A stretch of DNA of 64,000 bases, from NCBI RefSeq assembly GCF_025515205.1, contig NZ_JAOPFX010000001.1:1116001-1180000 (forward strand), in the 5' to 3' direction. Both the position numbers and the translations under genes were made by a program. Each line of letters begins with the position of its first letter. The first letter of the stretch is position 1. Shown one piece after another: positions 1 through 11,766 of this stretch. The notes beneath the pieces are model-generated. The model had not been told where the DNA came from, did not search any database, and saw only the letters and a list, made by a program, of their open reading frames with translations. The DNA is from Microbacterium fluvii (lineage in GTDB: Bacteria > Actinomycetota > Actinomycetes > Actinomycetales > Microbacteriaceae).

Positions 1-2
1 CC

Positions 3-107
3 GCGCTCGGAACGGCGAAGCTGATCATGGGGCTTCCGCTGTTCGCGCCCCTGCTCGCCGTCACCTGGCTCGCCGTGCGGGCGCTCTATCCGCGGTCGGC
101 GGAGTGA
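3..107 (+). CDS. C-terminal end of a membrane protein gene (5' truncated by window edge)
   Basis: Only the last 34 codons lie in the window, in the frame starting at base 3 and ending with TGA at 105-107. They encode one hydrophobic segment (LPLFAPLLAVTWLAVRAL) followed by a short polar tail, so the product probably ends with a transmembrane helix. The family cannot be named from this fragment. The stop lies 3 bases before the palindrome that precedes acnA, so this gene ends right at the acnA control region. Confidence 0.5.
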   Translation, partial: ALGTAKLIMGLPLFAPLLAVTWLAVRALYPRSAE

Positions 108-110
108 TAC

Positions 111-134
111 ATTTATCTTGACATCAAGATAAAT
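111..134. promoter_or_regulatory. Perfect inverted repeat upstream of acnA, MarR/TamR-type operator candidate
   Basis: The arms ATTTATCTTGA (111-121) and TCAAGATAAAT (124-134) are perfect reverse complements separated by CA. The site is AT-rich in a GC-rich region and lies 108 bases before the acnA start. The TATCTTGA-type half-site fits operators of the UrtR/TamR branch of MarR regulators. TamR of Streptomyces coelicolor is reported to control aconitase. The regulator assignment is inference; the palindrome is seen directly. Confidence 0.75.
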
Positions 135-242
135 TTCACCCTCGCGCGGTTAGGTGAACCTCACTAGCCGAGCCACCCGGCGCGGGGGATGATGGGAGGC
201 ACGGGCCCCGGCCCCCTCCCGCCGCCGACGAAGGAGACAGAC

Positions 243-3077
<2,835 letters not shown>

Positions 3078-3085
3078 GCGCAGTC

Positions 3086-3123
3086 GAGAAGGTCCCCGGT
3101 TCGCCCGAACGGGGGACCTTCTC
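3086..3123 (+). terminator. Hairpin terminator after acnA
   Basis: An 18-bp stem (GAGAAGGTCCCCGGTTCG pairing with 3106-3123, one mismatch) closes on a 2-base loop, 8 bases after the acnA stop. There is no long U-tract, as is usual for actinobacterial terminators. Confidence 0.85.
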
Positions 3124-3200
3124 CGTGTTCGCAGAGACTCCTCGCGTAGACTCGACGGATGCTGCGGCATCCCGCATCACGATGACGAAAGGCGGACGGC

Positions 3201-5144
3201 ATGGGCCTTCTGGAGACGATCGGCGGTCCCCGTGACCTCGACGACCTCTCCATGGAGCAGCTCACGCAGCTCGCCGATGAGATCCGGGCGTTCCTCGTCG
3301 AGAACGTCGCCCGCACCGGAGGCCACCTCGGTCCGAACCTCGGCGTCGTCGAGCTCACGATCGCGCTGCACCGCGTGTTCGACTCGCCGAACGACCCGGT
3401 GATCTTCGACACGGGCCACCAGTCGTATGTGCACAAGCTGCTCACCGGCCGGCAGGACTTCACGCACCTGCGCGAGCGCGAGGGGCTGGCCGGCTACCCG
3501 CAGCGCTCCGAGAGCGAGCACGACGTCGTCGAGTCCTCGCACGCGTCGAGCTCGCTGAGCTGGGCCGACGGCGTCTCGCGCGCCCTCACCCGCACCGGAC
3601 GCCGCGACCGCCACGTCGTCGCCGTCGTCGGCGACGGCGCCCTGACCGGCGGCATGACGTGGGAGGCGCTCAACAACATCTCCGACGACAACGACCGCAA
3701 CCTCGTCATCATCGTCAACGACAACGGCCGCTCCTACGCGCCGACGATCGGCGGCATGGCGCGCTACCTCAACCGCGTGCGCACCGCCGACACCTATCGC
3801 AACCTCCGAGACACCTCGTCGAGCTTCTTCGGGCGGCTGGGGCCGGCCGGCCGCGCCGTCTACCGCGGCGTGCGCGGCGGCACGCACGGATTCCTCTCCC
3901 GCTTCACCAACAACGCGGCGCTGTACTCCAACCTCGACATCAAGTACCTCGGGCCCGTCGACGGGCACGACCTCGAGACGCTCATCGAGACCCTGCGGCT
4001 CGCGAAGGCCTACGGCGCCCCCGTGATCGTGCACGCGATCACCGAGAAGGGCCGCGGCTACGCCCCTGCGCTCCAGGACGAGGCCGACCAGTTCCACGCC
4101 GTCGGCCGCATCGACCCGGTCTCGGGCGAGCCGCTGGGCTCGTCGAGCGCGAGGGGATGGACCGACGTGTTCTCGGACGAGCTCGTCGCCATCGGCGAGG
4201 AGCGCGAAGACGTCATCGGCATCACTGCCGCGATGCTGCGCCCCACCGGGCTGCTGGAGTTCGCCCAGCGCTTCCCCGACCGCGTCTACGACGTCGGCAT
4301 CGCCGAGCAGCACGCCGTGGCCTCTGCGGCCGGCCTCGCCTACGGCGGGCTGCACCCCGTCGTCGCGATCTACGCGACCTTCATGAACCGCGCGTTCGAC
4401 CAGGTGCTGATGGACGTGGCGCTGCACCGCGCGGGAGTCACCTTCGTGCTCGACCGCGCAGGTGTCACCGGCCCCGACGGCCCGAGTCACCACGGTGTGT
4501 GGGACCTCGCGATGCTGCAGCTCGTGCCCGACATCCGCATCGCCGTTCCGCGCGACGAGGCGCGCCTGCGCGAAGAGCTGCGCGAGGCGGTCGCCGTCGA
4601 CGACGCCCCCACCGTCATCCGCTACCCCAAGGGCGCCGTCGGCGCCGAGCTGCCCGCCGTCGAGCGCCTCGCCGACGGCGTCGACGTGCTCGCTCGCTCG
4701 GGCGGCGAAGACGTGCTGCTGGTGGGCATCGGCCCGATGGCCCACCTCGCGATGGACGTGGCCGAGCGGCTGCGCGCGCAGGGCATCGGCGCGACCGTCA
4801 TCGACCCCCGCTGGGTCGTTCCCGTGCAGCCCTCGGTCGTCGAGCTGGCGGCGTCCCACCGCCTCGTGATCACCCTCGAAGACGGCATCCGCGTCGGGGG
4901 CATCGGCACGCGCGTGCGTCAGGTGCTCCGAGAGGCGGGGGTCGACACCGCCGTCGATGAACTCGGGCTTCCCGACGCGTTCATCCCGCATGCGTCGCGC
5001 GAGCAGATCCTCGCCGAAGCGGGGCTCACTCCCGCCAAGATCGCCCAGGACGTCGTGGCGCAGGTGCTCGGCACCCGCATCCCGGTGGCGCGCCCTGCGA
5101 CGGCGGAGCTGCCGCTGAGCGAATGGGAGCGCGGCCGGGCCTGA
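3201..5144 (+). CDS. dxs: 1-deoxy-D-xylulose-5-phosphate synthase
   Basis: Dxs condenses pyruvate and glyceraldehyde 3-phosphate to DXP, the first step of the MEP isoprenoid pathway (also feeding thiamine and pyridoxal in some bacteria). It is cytosolic and ThDP-dependent. The 647-residue protein is of family length. It shows the ThDP/Mg motif GDGALTGGM near residue 144 with NDN about 30 residues later, GHQSYVHK near the N-terminus, and the transketolase pyrimidine-binding part (GIAEQHAV) near residue 370. The ATG at 3201 has AAAGG 9-13 bases upstream. A -10-like TAGACT at 3147-3152 suggests its own promoter and a leader of about 40 bases. It is convergent with fadB. Confidence 0.97.
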   Translation: MGLLETIGGPRDLDDLSMEQLTQLADEIRAFLVENVARTGGHLGPNLGVVELTIALHRVFDSPNDPVIFDTGHQSYVHKLLTGRQDFTHLREREGLAGYPQRSESEHDVVESSHASSSLSWADGVSRALTRTGRRDRHVVAVVGDGALTGGMTWEALNNISDDNDRNLVIIVNDNGRSYAPTIGGMARYLNRVRTADTYRNLRDTSSSFFGRLGPAGRAVYRGVRGGTHGFLSRFTNNAALYSNLDIKYLGPVDGHDLETLIETLRLAKAYGAPVIVHAITEKGRGYAPALQDEADQFHAVGRIDPVSGEPLGSSSARGWTDVFSDELVAIGEEREDVIGITAAMLRPTGLLEFAQRFPDRVYDVGIAEQHAVASAAGLAYGGLHPVVAIYATFMNRAFDQVLMDVALHRAGVTFVLDRAGVTGPDGPSHHGVWDLAMLQLVPDIRIAVPRDEARLREELREAVAVDDAPTVIRYPKGAVGAELPAVERLADGVDVLARSGGEDVLLVGIGPMAHLAMDVAERLRAQGIGATVIDPRWVVPVQPSVVELAASHRLVITLEDGIRVGGIGTRVRQVLREAGVDTAVDELGLPDAFIPHASREQILAEAGLTPAKIAQDVVAQVLGTRIPVARPATAELPLSEWERGRA

Positions 5145-5226
5145 CCCGCCGCTCGCCACCCGGAGCATCCGCCCGCGCTGCGGGCCCAGCATCCGCGCGC
5201 CCTCGCCCGAAGCGAGGGGATATGCC

Positions 5227-5264
5227 GAAGCGAGGGCCCTTCGCGTCGGAAAGGCCCTCGCTTC
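5227..5264. terminator. Bidirectional hairpin between dxs and fadB
   Basis: GAAGCGAGGGCC at 5227-5238 pairs with GGCCCTCGCTTC at 5253-5264. A third copy of the GAAGCGAGGG core lies just upstream (from about 5209), so alternative foldings exist. It sits between the two converging genes and likely serves both. Confidence 0.7.
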
Positions 5265-5297
5265 GCGAGATCTCCTCGCCTGGGGCGAGGACAGGCG

Positions 5298-7460
5298 TCA
5301 GGATGCGGCGATGCCGCGGATCGCGGGAGTGTGGAAGGTGCCGGCGAACACGCGCTCGGAGGCTCCCTCGCGGTCGAGGTAGGGCGTCGCCCCACCGTCG
5401 ATGAACGGCCAGCCCGCGCCGAGGATGAGGCACAGGTCGATGTCCTGCACCTCGGGCACCACGCCTTCGTCGAGCATGATGCGGATCTCCTGCGCGAGGC
5501 CGTCCTGCACGCGGCGCAGGATGGTGTCGGCCGACGCGGGGGCCTTGCCCACCGCGTCCTTGACGACCTTCGCGGCCTCCTTGGTGAATCCGGTGACCCG
5601 GCCGCCCTTGTCCTTCTCGACGACCTCTGCCAGCTCCGCGAGCGCGTGGAAGTTCTCGTTCGCATAGAACCGGTCGGGGAAGGCGTGCGACATCGTGTCC
5701 TGCACGTGGGCGGCGACCTTCCAGCCGACCAGGTCGATCAGCTGGAACGGGCCCATCGGCAGGCCGAGCGGCGCGAAGGCCTTCTCGACGTCGGCGACAG
5801 GGGTGCCCTCGTAGACGGCGCGCGCCGCCTCGCCCATGACCTTGGCGAGCAGTCGGTTGACGACGAACCCGGGAGCGTCGGCGGTGAGCACGGCGTTCTT
5901 GCCGAGTCCTCTGGCGACCACGAATGCGGTCGACAGCGCCTCTTCTGCCGTGTGCGGGGTCTTCACGATCTCGATGAGCGGCATCACCGCGACCGGGTTG
6001 AAGAAGTGGAAGCCGACGAGCCGCTCGGGGTGGGCGAGCTTCGCGCCGATCTCCTCGACAGACAGCGACGACGTGTTGGTCGCGAGGATCGCGTCGTCGG
6101 CGATGTGCTGCTCGATCTCGCCGAACACCTGCTGCTTGACGCCGACCTCTTCGAAAACGGCCTCGATCACGAAGTCGCAGTCGGCGTAGAGGCTCTTGTC
6201 GGTTGTGCCGGTCACGAGGGCGCGCAGCTTGTTGGCCGAGTCGGCGTCGAGCCGCCCCTTGGCCTCGAGCTTGCCGATCTCGTCGTGGATGTAGGCCACA
6301 CCCTTGTCGACACGCGCCTGGTCGAGGTCGGTGATGAGCACCGGCACCTGCAGGCGACGGACGAACAGCAGAGCGAACTGGCTGGCCATGAGACCCGCGC
6401 CGATGATGCCGACCTTCGTGACCTTCTTGGCGAGCGCCTTGTCGGGGGCTCCCACCGGGCGCTTGGCGCGCTTCTGCACGAGATCGAAGGCATACATCGA
6501 TGCGGCGAACTGGTCGCCCGTGACGAGTTCGGCCAGCGCCTCGTCTTCGCGGGCGAAGCCCTCGGCCTTCGTGCCGCTCTTGGCCTTGTCGAGCAGCTCG
6601 AGCGCGTAGTACGGCGACTTCGGCACCGTGCCGATCTTCGACTCGAGCATGCCGCGGGCCATCTTGATCGCGATGGGCCACTTGGTGAGGCGCTCGATCT
6701 TGCCCGGCTCGTTCTTGCGCTCGACCTTGATGGTCTTGCCGAGCACGCCGTCGGCCCAGGCCAGCGAGTCCTCGAGGTAGGTCGCCGCGGGGAAGATCGC
6801 GTCGACGATGCCGTAGTCGAAGGCCTGCTGCGGCTTGAGCATGCGGTTCTGCTTGAGCGGGTTCGAGATCACGACCTCGAGCGCGTTCTCGATGCCGATG
6901 AGGTTCGGCAGCAGATACGCACCGCCCCACCCGGGGATGATCCCGAGGAAGACCTCGGGAAGGGCGATCGCGGCAGCCGACGCGTCGACGGTGCGGTACG
7001 TGGAGTTCAGCGCGATCTCCAGGCCCCCGCCGAGGGCCAGGCCGTTGACGAAGGCGAAGGTCGGCACGCCGAGCTCGCCGAGCATGCCCAGCACCTTGTG
7101 GCCGAGCTGGGCGACCAGCTTCGCCTCGGCGGGCGAGCCGACGCGCGAGATGTCGCTGAGGTCGGCGCCGGCGGCCAGGATGTACTGCTTGCCGGTGATG
7201 CCGACGGCCTGGATCTCGCCGGCAGCCGCGCGGGCCTTGAGACCCTCGAGGGTCTCGCCGAGCCGGGTCATGGTGGCGGGGCCCAGCGTGTTGGGGCGGG
7301 TGTGGTCGCGCCCGTTGTCGAGCGTGATCAGGGCCAGCACCTTGCCGGAGGGCAGGCGCACGTCGCGCACGGGGGACTCGGTGATGACCTCGCCCTCGGT
7401 CTTGGCGAGGATGGGGGAGAAGTCGATGTTCGCGTACTGCTCGGAAACGGTGTTCGTCAT
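5298..7460 (-). CDS. fadB: Fatty acid oxidation multifunctional protein (enoyl-CoA hydratase / 3-hydroxyacyl-CoA dehydrogenase)
   Basis: This 720-residue trifunctional-alpha-type enzyme carries out the hydration and NAD-dependent oxidation steps of beta-oxidation in the cytosol. Residues about 1-210 form the crotonase domain, with both catalytic-glutamate motifs (ALGGGLEIA and ALPEVFLGIIPGWGG). Residues about 330-520 form the dehydrogenase Rossmann domain (GIIGAGLMASQ) followed by FHFFNPV. A C-terminal helical domain completes it. The ATG at 7460 has AGGGGCG upstream. It lies 14 bases after fadA, and the two partners form the thiolase/hydratase-dehydrogenase complex. The reading frame stays open far upstream into fadA; I rejected that extension. 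Confidence 0.95.
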   Translation of the reverse strand: MTNTVSEQYANIDFSPILAKTEGEVITESPVRDVRLPSGKVLALITLDNGRDHTRPNTLGPATMTRLGETLEGLKARAAAGEIQAVGITGKQYILAAGADLSDISRVGSPAEAKLVAQLGHKVLGMLGELGVPTFAFVNGLALGGGLEIALNSTYRTVDASAAAIALPEVFLGIIPGWGGAYLLPNLIGIENALEVVISNPLKQNRMLKPQQAFDYGIVDAIFPAATYLEDSLAWADGVLGKTIKVERKNEPGKIERLTKWPIAIKMARGMLESKIGTVPKSPYYALELLDKAKSGTKAEGFAREDEALAELVTGDQFAASMYAFDLVQKRAKRPVGAPDKALAKKVTKVGIIGAGLMASQFALLFVRRLQVPVLITDLDQARVDKGVAYIHDEIGKLEAKGRLDADSANKLRALVTGTTDKSLYADCDFVIEAVFEEVGVKQQVFGEIEQHIADDAILATNTSSLSVEEIGAKLAHPERLVGFHFFNPVAVMPLIEIVKTPHTAEEALSTAFVVARGLGKNAVLTADAPGFVVNRLLAKVMGEAARAVYEGTPVADVEKAFAPLGLPMGPFQLIDLVGWKVAAHVQDTMSHAFPDRFYANENFHALAELAEVVEKDKGGRVTGFTKEAAKVVKDAVGKAPASADTILRRVQDGLAQEIRIMLDEGVVPEVQDIDLCLILGAGWPFIDGGATPYLDREGASERVFAGTFHTPAIRGIAAS

Positions 7461-7474
7461 CGTCGTGTCGCCCC

Positions 7475-8677
7475 TCAGCGCTTCTTGCCGTTGTAGTGCG
7501 GGTTCTCCCAGATCACGGAGCCGCCCTGCCCGAGACCCACGCACATCGCCGTCAGGCCGTAGCGCACGTCGGGGCGCTCGGCGAACTGCGCCGCGAGCTG
7601 GATCATCAGGCGCACACCCGAAGCGGCCAGCGGGTGGCCGAGCGCGATCGCGCCGCCCCACTGGTTGACGCGGGGGTCGTCGTCGGCGATGCCGAAGTGG
7701 TCGAGCAGCGAGATCACCTGCACGGCGAAGGCCTCGTTGAGCTCGAACAGGCCGATGTCGTCGATCGACAGCCCCGCCTTGCGCAGCGCCTTCTCGGTCG
7801 AGGGGATCGGGCCGATGCCCATGATCTCGGGCTGGACGCCCGCGAACGCGTACGAGACGAGCTTCATCTTGGGCTTCAGGCCCAGCTCCTTCACGGCGCC
7901 GCCTCCCGCCAGCAGCGACATCGTCGCGCCGTCGGTCAGAGGCGACGAGGTGCCGGCGGTGACGCGGCCGTGCGGGCGGAAGGGGGTCTTCAGCGCGGCG
8001 AGGTCGTCCATCGTGGTCTGCGGGCGGCGGCCCTCGTCTTCGGTGGCGAGGCCCCACGCGCCGTCGGCGCCCTTGGTGGCAACCGACACCAGGTCGGGCT
8101 GGAACTTGCCGGCGTCGTACGCGGCCTGAGCCTTGTGCTGGCTGAGCATGCCGAACCGGTCGGAGCGCTCCTTGGTCAGCTGCGGGAAGCGGTCGAAGAT
8201 GCGCTCGGCCGTCACGCCCATGTTGAGAGCGCCGGGGTCGACCATCTTCTCTGCGACGAAGCGCGGGTTGGGGTCGGCGTTGCCGCCGATGGGGTAGTGC
8301 CCCATGTGCTCGACGCCGCCGGCGAGGGCGAGGTCGTACATGCCGACGCCGATCGAGCCCGCCATCGTGGTCACGCTCGTCATGGCGCCCGCGCACATGC
8401 GGTCGATCGCGAAGCCGGGAACCGTCTGCGGGAGCCCGGCGAGGATCGCGACGGAGCGACCGAGGGTCAGTCCCTGCTCTCCGGTCTGGCTCGTCGCGGC
8501 GATCGCGACGTCGTCGATGCGGTCTGCGGGAACCAGCGGGTTCCGCGCCATCAGGCCGATGGTCGCCTTGACGGCGAGGTCATCCGCTCGGGTGTTCCAG
8601 TACATGCCCTTTTCGCCGGCGCGCCCGAAGGGGGTGCGCATTCCATCGACGAAGTAGACGTCCGAAAGCTCGGCCAC
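7475..8677 (-). CDS. fadA: Acetyl-CoA C-acyltransferase (3-ketoacyl-CoA thiolase)
   Basis: The thiolase cleaves 3-ketoacyl-CoA with CoA, the last step of each beta-oxidation round. The 400-residue protein shows the nucleophilic cysteine at C95 (IDRMCAGAMTS), GGAIALGHPLAASG near residue 345 and the second catalytic cysteine in the final AMCVGLGQG. The GTG at 8677 was chosen because GGAGG lies 6 bases upstream and the protein then begins AELSDVYFVDGMRTPFG, as thiolases do. It heads the fadA-fadB transcript. A promoter with an operator inside its spacer lies immediately upstream. Confidence 0.95.
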   Translation of the reverse strand: MAELSDVYFVDGMRTPFGRAGEKGMYWNTRADDLAVKATIGLMARNPLVPADRIDDVAIAATSQTGEQGLTLGRSVAILAGLPQTVPGFAIDRMCAGAMTSVTTMAGSIGVGMYDLALAGGVEHMGHYPIGGNADPNPRFVAEKMVDPGALNMGVTAERIFDRFPQLTKERSDRFGMLSQHKAQAAYDAGKFQPDLVSVATKGADGAWGLATEDEGRRPQTTMDDLAALKTPFRPHGRVTAGTSSPLTDGATMSLLAGGGAVKELGLKPKMKLVSYAFAGVQPEIMGIGPIPSTEKALRKAGLSIDDIGLFELNEAFAVQVISLLDHFGIADDDPRVNQWGGAIALGHPLAASGVRLMIQLAAQFAERPDVRYGLTAMCVGLGQGGSVIWENPHYNGKKR

Positions 8678-8705
8678 TCTGCCTCCAAAGTTTGGGATTG
8701 AGTCC

Positions 8706-8744
8706 AGCCTACGGTGAGACTCGGTCTCACCCAACCCGTTGGGT
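8706..8744 (-). promoter_or_regulatory. fadA promoter with overlapping palindromic operators
   Basis: On the minus strand a -35 TTGGGT (8729-8734) and a -10 TAGGCT (8706-8711) are separated by exactly 17 bases. Inside that spacer sits a perfect inverted repeat, GGTGAGAC-tcg-GTCTCACC (8713-8731). A second one, ACCCAAC-cc-GTTGGGT (8729-8744), covers the -35. This is the geometry of a repressed promoter. The regulator is not in the window; a TetR- or GntR-type acyl-CoA-sensing repressor is a plausible guess. Confidence 0.65.
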
Positions 8745-8749
8745 CGAAC

Positions 8750-9949
8750 CTACGAATGGGCCTCGGGAGCATCGGGCGGGCTTTGCTTCGAGTTTACAAA
8801 GGCGGCCGCGATCACCGGCGCGGTCTGGGCGACCTGCCAGCGTCGCGCCCCCAGAGCCAGGAGTGCCTCGCCGACGGATGCCGCGTCCACCGGCTGCGGG
8901 GGCGACCACGCGACGCGTCGCAGCAGCTCGGGAGTCAGCAGGTTCTCTGTGGGCATCGCGAGCGTCTGCGCGAGCGCCTCGACGAGGGGCCTGGCCGCCT
9001 TCAGCCGTGCGTCGGCCTCGGGATTGCGGTCGGCCCACGCCCGCGGCGGCGGGAGCGTGTCGGAGTTCGACACGCGCTCGACGGGCAGGTCTTTCTCGGC
9101 GCGGCCGCGCTCGATCGCGCTCCACCAGCGGTCCAGCTGACTGCGGCTCGCACGCCCGGTGAACTCCTTGACCCCCGCGAGCTCCTGCTTCGACTTCGGG
9201 GTGGCCAGAACGGCGGCCACGAGCGCCCGATCGGGCACGAGGCGGCCCGGAGCGGTGTCCTGCTCCTGGGCGAACTCCTCGCGCGCGGTCCACAGTGCGC
9301 GCGCGACGGCGAGCTGCTGCCGGCCGCGAACGGTGTGCAGGCCGCTCAGGCGCCGCCACGGCTCACCGGGGCGGGGCTTGGGTTCGCGGTGCAGCACGGC
9401 GTCGAACTCCTCGGCGGCGAACTCGGTCTTCTCCTGTTCGGCGAGCTCCGCGACCAGCACGTCGCGCACGTCGATGAGGTGCTCGACATCGAGCGCCGCA
9501 TATTCGAGCCAGGACTGCGGCAGCGGACGCGTCGACCAGTCCGAGGCCGAATGCGCCTTCGCCAGCGTGATGCCCAGGGCGTCCTCGACGACGGCACCGA
9601 GCCCGACCCGCTCGTGGCCGAGCAGGCGCGCCGCCAGCTCGGTATCGAAGATCGTCGGGGGCACGAGGTCGAGTTCGCGCAGCGACGGCAGGTCCTGGCT
9701 GGCCGCGTGCAGCACCCATTCGACGTCGCCGATCGCGCCCTGCAGGGCGGAGAAGTCGCCGATCGGCGGAGGGTCGAACAGGAAAACGCCCGCGTCGCGG
9801 CGGAACACCTGGATGAGATAGGCGCGCTGGGAGTAGCGGAAGCCGGAGGCACGTTCGACATCGACGGCGACGGGACCGACGCCGGCGGCGAGGGCGGCGG
9901 CGGCAGAGCCGAGGCCTGCGGCATCCGTGATGACGTCGTATTCAGTCAC
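8750..9949 (-). CDS. RNase D-like 3'-5' exonuclease with HRDC domain
   Basis: This protein has an N-terminal DEDD exonuclease fold (residues about 20-190; VAVDVERASGFRYS with its catalytic Asp/Glu pair, later ALDVEHLIDV) and an HRDC domain (residues about 215-290). Family members trim 3' ends of tRNA and other structured RNAs. At 399 residues it has the length of actinobacterial HRDC ribonucleases. The GTG start at 9949 overlaps the end of the DUF3000 gene by 8 bases, so the two are translationally coupled. This pairing is recurrent in actinobacteria. The substrate has not been read from sequence. Confidence 0.88.
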   Translation of the reverse strand: MTEYDVITDAAGLGSAAAALAAGVGPVAVDVERASGFRYSQRAYLIQVFRRDAGVFLFDPPPIGDFSALQGAIGDVEWVLHAASQDLPSLRELDLVPPTIFDTELAARLLGHERVGLGAVVEDALGITLAKAHSASDWSTRPLPQSWLEYAALDVEHLIDVRDVLVAELAEQEKTEFAAEEFDAVLHREPKPRPGEPWRRLSGLHTVRGRQQLAVARALWTAREEFAQEQDTAPGRLVPDRALVAAVLATPKSKQELAGVKEFTGRASRSQLDRWWSAIERGRAEKDLPVERVSNSDTLPPPRAWADRNPEADARLKAARPLVEALAQTLAMPTENLLTPELLRRVAWSPPQPVDAASVGEALLALGARRWQVAQTAPVIAAAFVNSKQSPPDAPEAHS

Positions 9950-10526
9950 GGGCCACCCGCGTCCCGATCGTCACGATGTCCTCGGAGCCCGGCGGCAGCC
10001 CGGCCAGCATGCACACCAGCTCCGCCCATGCCTCGATGTGCGCACCCACCGGTCCTCGGGGCGACCACGACGCGCGCAGCTCGATCTGTGCGCCGTCGCC
10101 TTCGTCGGCGAGGGTCCCGAAGCCGCGCGAGAGCGTCTTGGTCGCGGTGCCCGACGCCGCGGCGTACTGCGCCCCGCGGGAGTCGAGAGCGTCGACGAGC
10201 CAGGACCAGGCGACCTCGGCGAGCAGGGGATCGGTGCCGATGTCGGGCTCGAGCGGCGCCTGCGCGAAGCACACGATGCGCCACGGGCCCTCCCACGGCG
10301 CGGGTTCGTCGGGGTCGTGCAGCAGCACGAGCCGTCCCGTGCCGTAGGGGGAGTCGACACCCTCCTGCTCGGGCCGCACGTCTCCTGCCAGGGCCATGGC
10401 CTCGGGTGCGAGTCCGGTGGGAGCGGGGATCTCGCGCACAGAGAAGTCGGCGCGGAAGTCGGTGGAGCGCACCTCCTTCGCCGCATCGGCGAACGCCGCC
10501 GACGCGGGGGGAGGGTTCTCTGCCAC
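9942..10526 (-). CDS. DUF3000 family protein
   Basis: This 194-residue soluble protein matches the actinobacterial DUF3000 family, whose genes sit next to the RNase D-like gene as here. It has no signal peptide or membrane segment. Recognisable parts are the early STDFRADFSVREIPAPTGLAP region and a C-terminal half rich in Trp/Glu. The function is unknown; coupling to a ribonuclease hints at RNA metabolism but does not prove it. The GTG at 10526 lies 25 bases from the divergent hydrolase gene. Confidence 0.8.
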   Translation of the reverse strand: MAENPPPASAAFADAAKEVRSTDFRADFSVREIPAPTGLAPEAMALAGDVRPEQEGVDSPYGTGRLVLLHDPDEPAPWEGPWRIVCFAQAPLEPDIGTDPLLAEVAWSWLVDALDSRGAQYAAASGTATKTLSRGFGTLADEGDGAQIELRASWSPRGPVGAHIEAWAELVCMLAGLPPGSEDIVTIGTRVARD

Positions 10527-10551
10527 GCCGACAGACTAGAGTGGGCGTCCG

Positions 10552-11766
10552 ATGGTCGTCTCCAGGCGCGCCGCGAACGGCGCCCCCTCATCCGCATTCA
10601 TCGGCGCTGTCCGCGCCGCGATCGCTCTGCTGAGCGCTCTGCTGACCGGGGTGCTCGCCGCGATCGGCGTCGCGAGCCTCGTCGCGGCGCGTCGTGTGGT
10701 CACACCTGCCGCGCGGGTGCCGGACACCCGCATCCTCGACCTCGACACCGCCGCGCAGACCATCACTCTCTCGCGCACCCCCGACACCGAGCTGCCCGGC
10801 CGGTACGGTCTGTTCACGAGCGGCACCTCGCCCTATCTCAAACTCGGCTCGGTGCTGGCGGAAGACGCGGGGTCGGTCAAGCGCAAGCTGCTCACACACG
10901 TCGCCGACAGCGCCCGGCTGAGCTCCGAGGCCGCGTTCAGCGGCTGGTACTACGGCGGGCCCGCCGAGCTTCAGCTGGCCTACCACGACGTCACGGTGCG
11001 CACCGCCCTGGGCCCCGCGCCGGCGTGGCTGTTCGCAGGGGGCGACCACGCCGACACGTGGGTCGTGCAGGTGCACGGCCGCGGCACCACGCGTGCGGAA
11101 TGCCTGCGCGCCGTGCCGCTGTTCGACGCCCTCGGCTTCACGTCACTGGTCGTGTCGTACCGCAACGACACCGAAGCGCCCCGCACGCGCACCGGCACCT
11201 ACACGCTGGGTGCGACGGAGTGGCGCGACGTCGACGCCGCCGTCGACTACGCCCGCACCCACGGTGCTCGACGGGTCGTGCTGATGGGCTGGTCGATGGG
11301 CGGTGCGATCGTGCTGCAGACCGCGCTCGAGACCCGCCACCCCGAGCTCATCGCCGGCGTCGTGCTCGAGTCTCCTGTGATCGACTGGCGCATCGTGCTC
11401 GACTATCAGGCGCGGCTCAACCGGCTTCCGCACGCCGTGACGGGGCTCGCGATCGGCGCGCTGGGCTCCGACTGGGCGGCACCCGTGACGCGGGGGGCGA
11501 TCCCCTTCGACCGGCTCGATGTCGTCGCCCGCGCGGGGGAGCTGCAGCATCCCGTGCTCATCCTGCACAGCGACGACGACGGGTTCGTGCCGTCGGACGC
11601 ATCGCACGCGCTCGCGTCGGCACGCCCGGATCTGGTCGAGCTGCGCGTCTTCGACACCGCCAGGCACACCAAGCTCTGGAACTACGACCAGGAGCGGTGG
11701 AGCGACAGCATCCGCGCGTGGCTGCGTCGCACCGGCATCAGCGCGCCCGCAGACGCAGATAGCTGA
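10552..11766 (+). CDS. Membrane-anchored alpha/beta hydrolase
   Basis: The 404-residue protein begins with a cytosolic Arg-rich stretch and one hydrophobic helix (about residues 18-45), so it is probably membrane-anchored with an external hydrolase domain. The nucleophile elbow GWSMGGA places the serine at S248. A downstream HSDDDGFVP supplies the acid and TARHTKLW the histidine. The substrate is unknown; esterase or peptidase activity is equally possible. A -10-like TAGAGT lies at 10537-10542. Its 3' end overlaps the convergent reductase gene by 29 bases. Confidence 0.8.
   Translation: MVVSRRAANGAPSSAFIGAVRAAIALLSALLTGVLAAIGVASLVAARRVVTPAARVPDTRILDLDTAAQTITLSRTPDTELPGRYGLFTSGTSPYLKLGSVLAEDAGSVKRKLLTHVADSARLSSEAAFSGWYYGGPAELQLAYHDVTVRTALGPAPAWLFAGGDHADTWVVQVHGRGTTRAECLRAVPLFDALGFTSLVVSYRNDTEAPRTRTGTYTLGATEWRDVDAAVDYARTHGARRVVLMGWSMGGAIVLQTALETRHPELIAGVVLESPVIDWRIVLDYQARLNRLPHAVTGLAIGALGSDWAAPVTRGAIPFDRLDVVARAGELQHPVLILHSDDDGFVPSDASHALASARPDLVELRVFDTARHTKLWNYDQERWSDSIRAWLRRTGISAPADADS

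Noticed and set aside
5298..8396. A 1032-residue fadB starting inside fadA.
   Set aside because: The extra N-terminus is the thiolase gene read in another frame; the ATG at 7460 has a ribosome site and the normal crotonase start.
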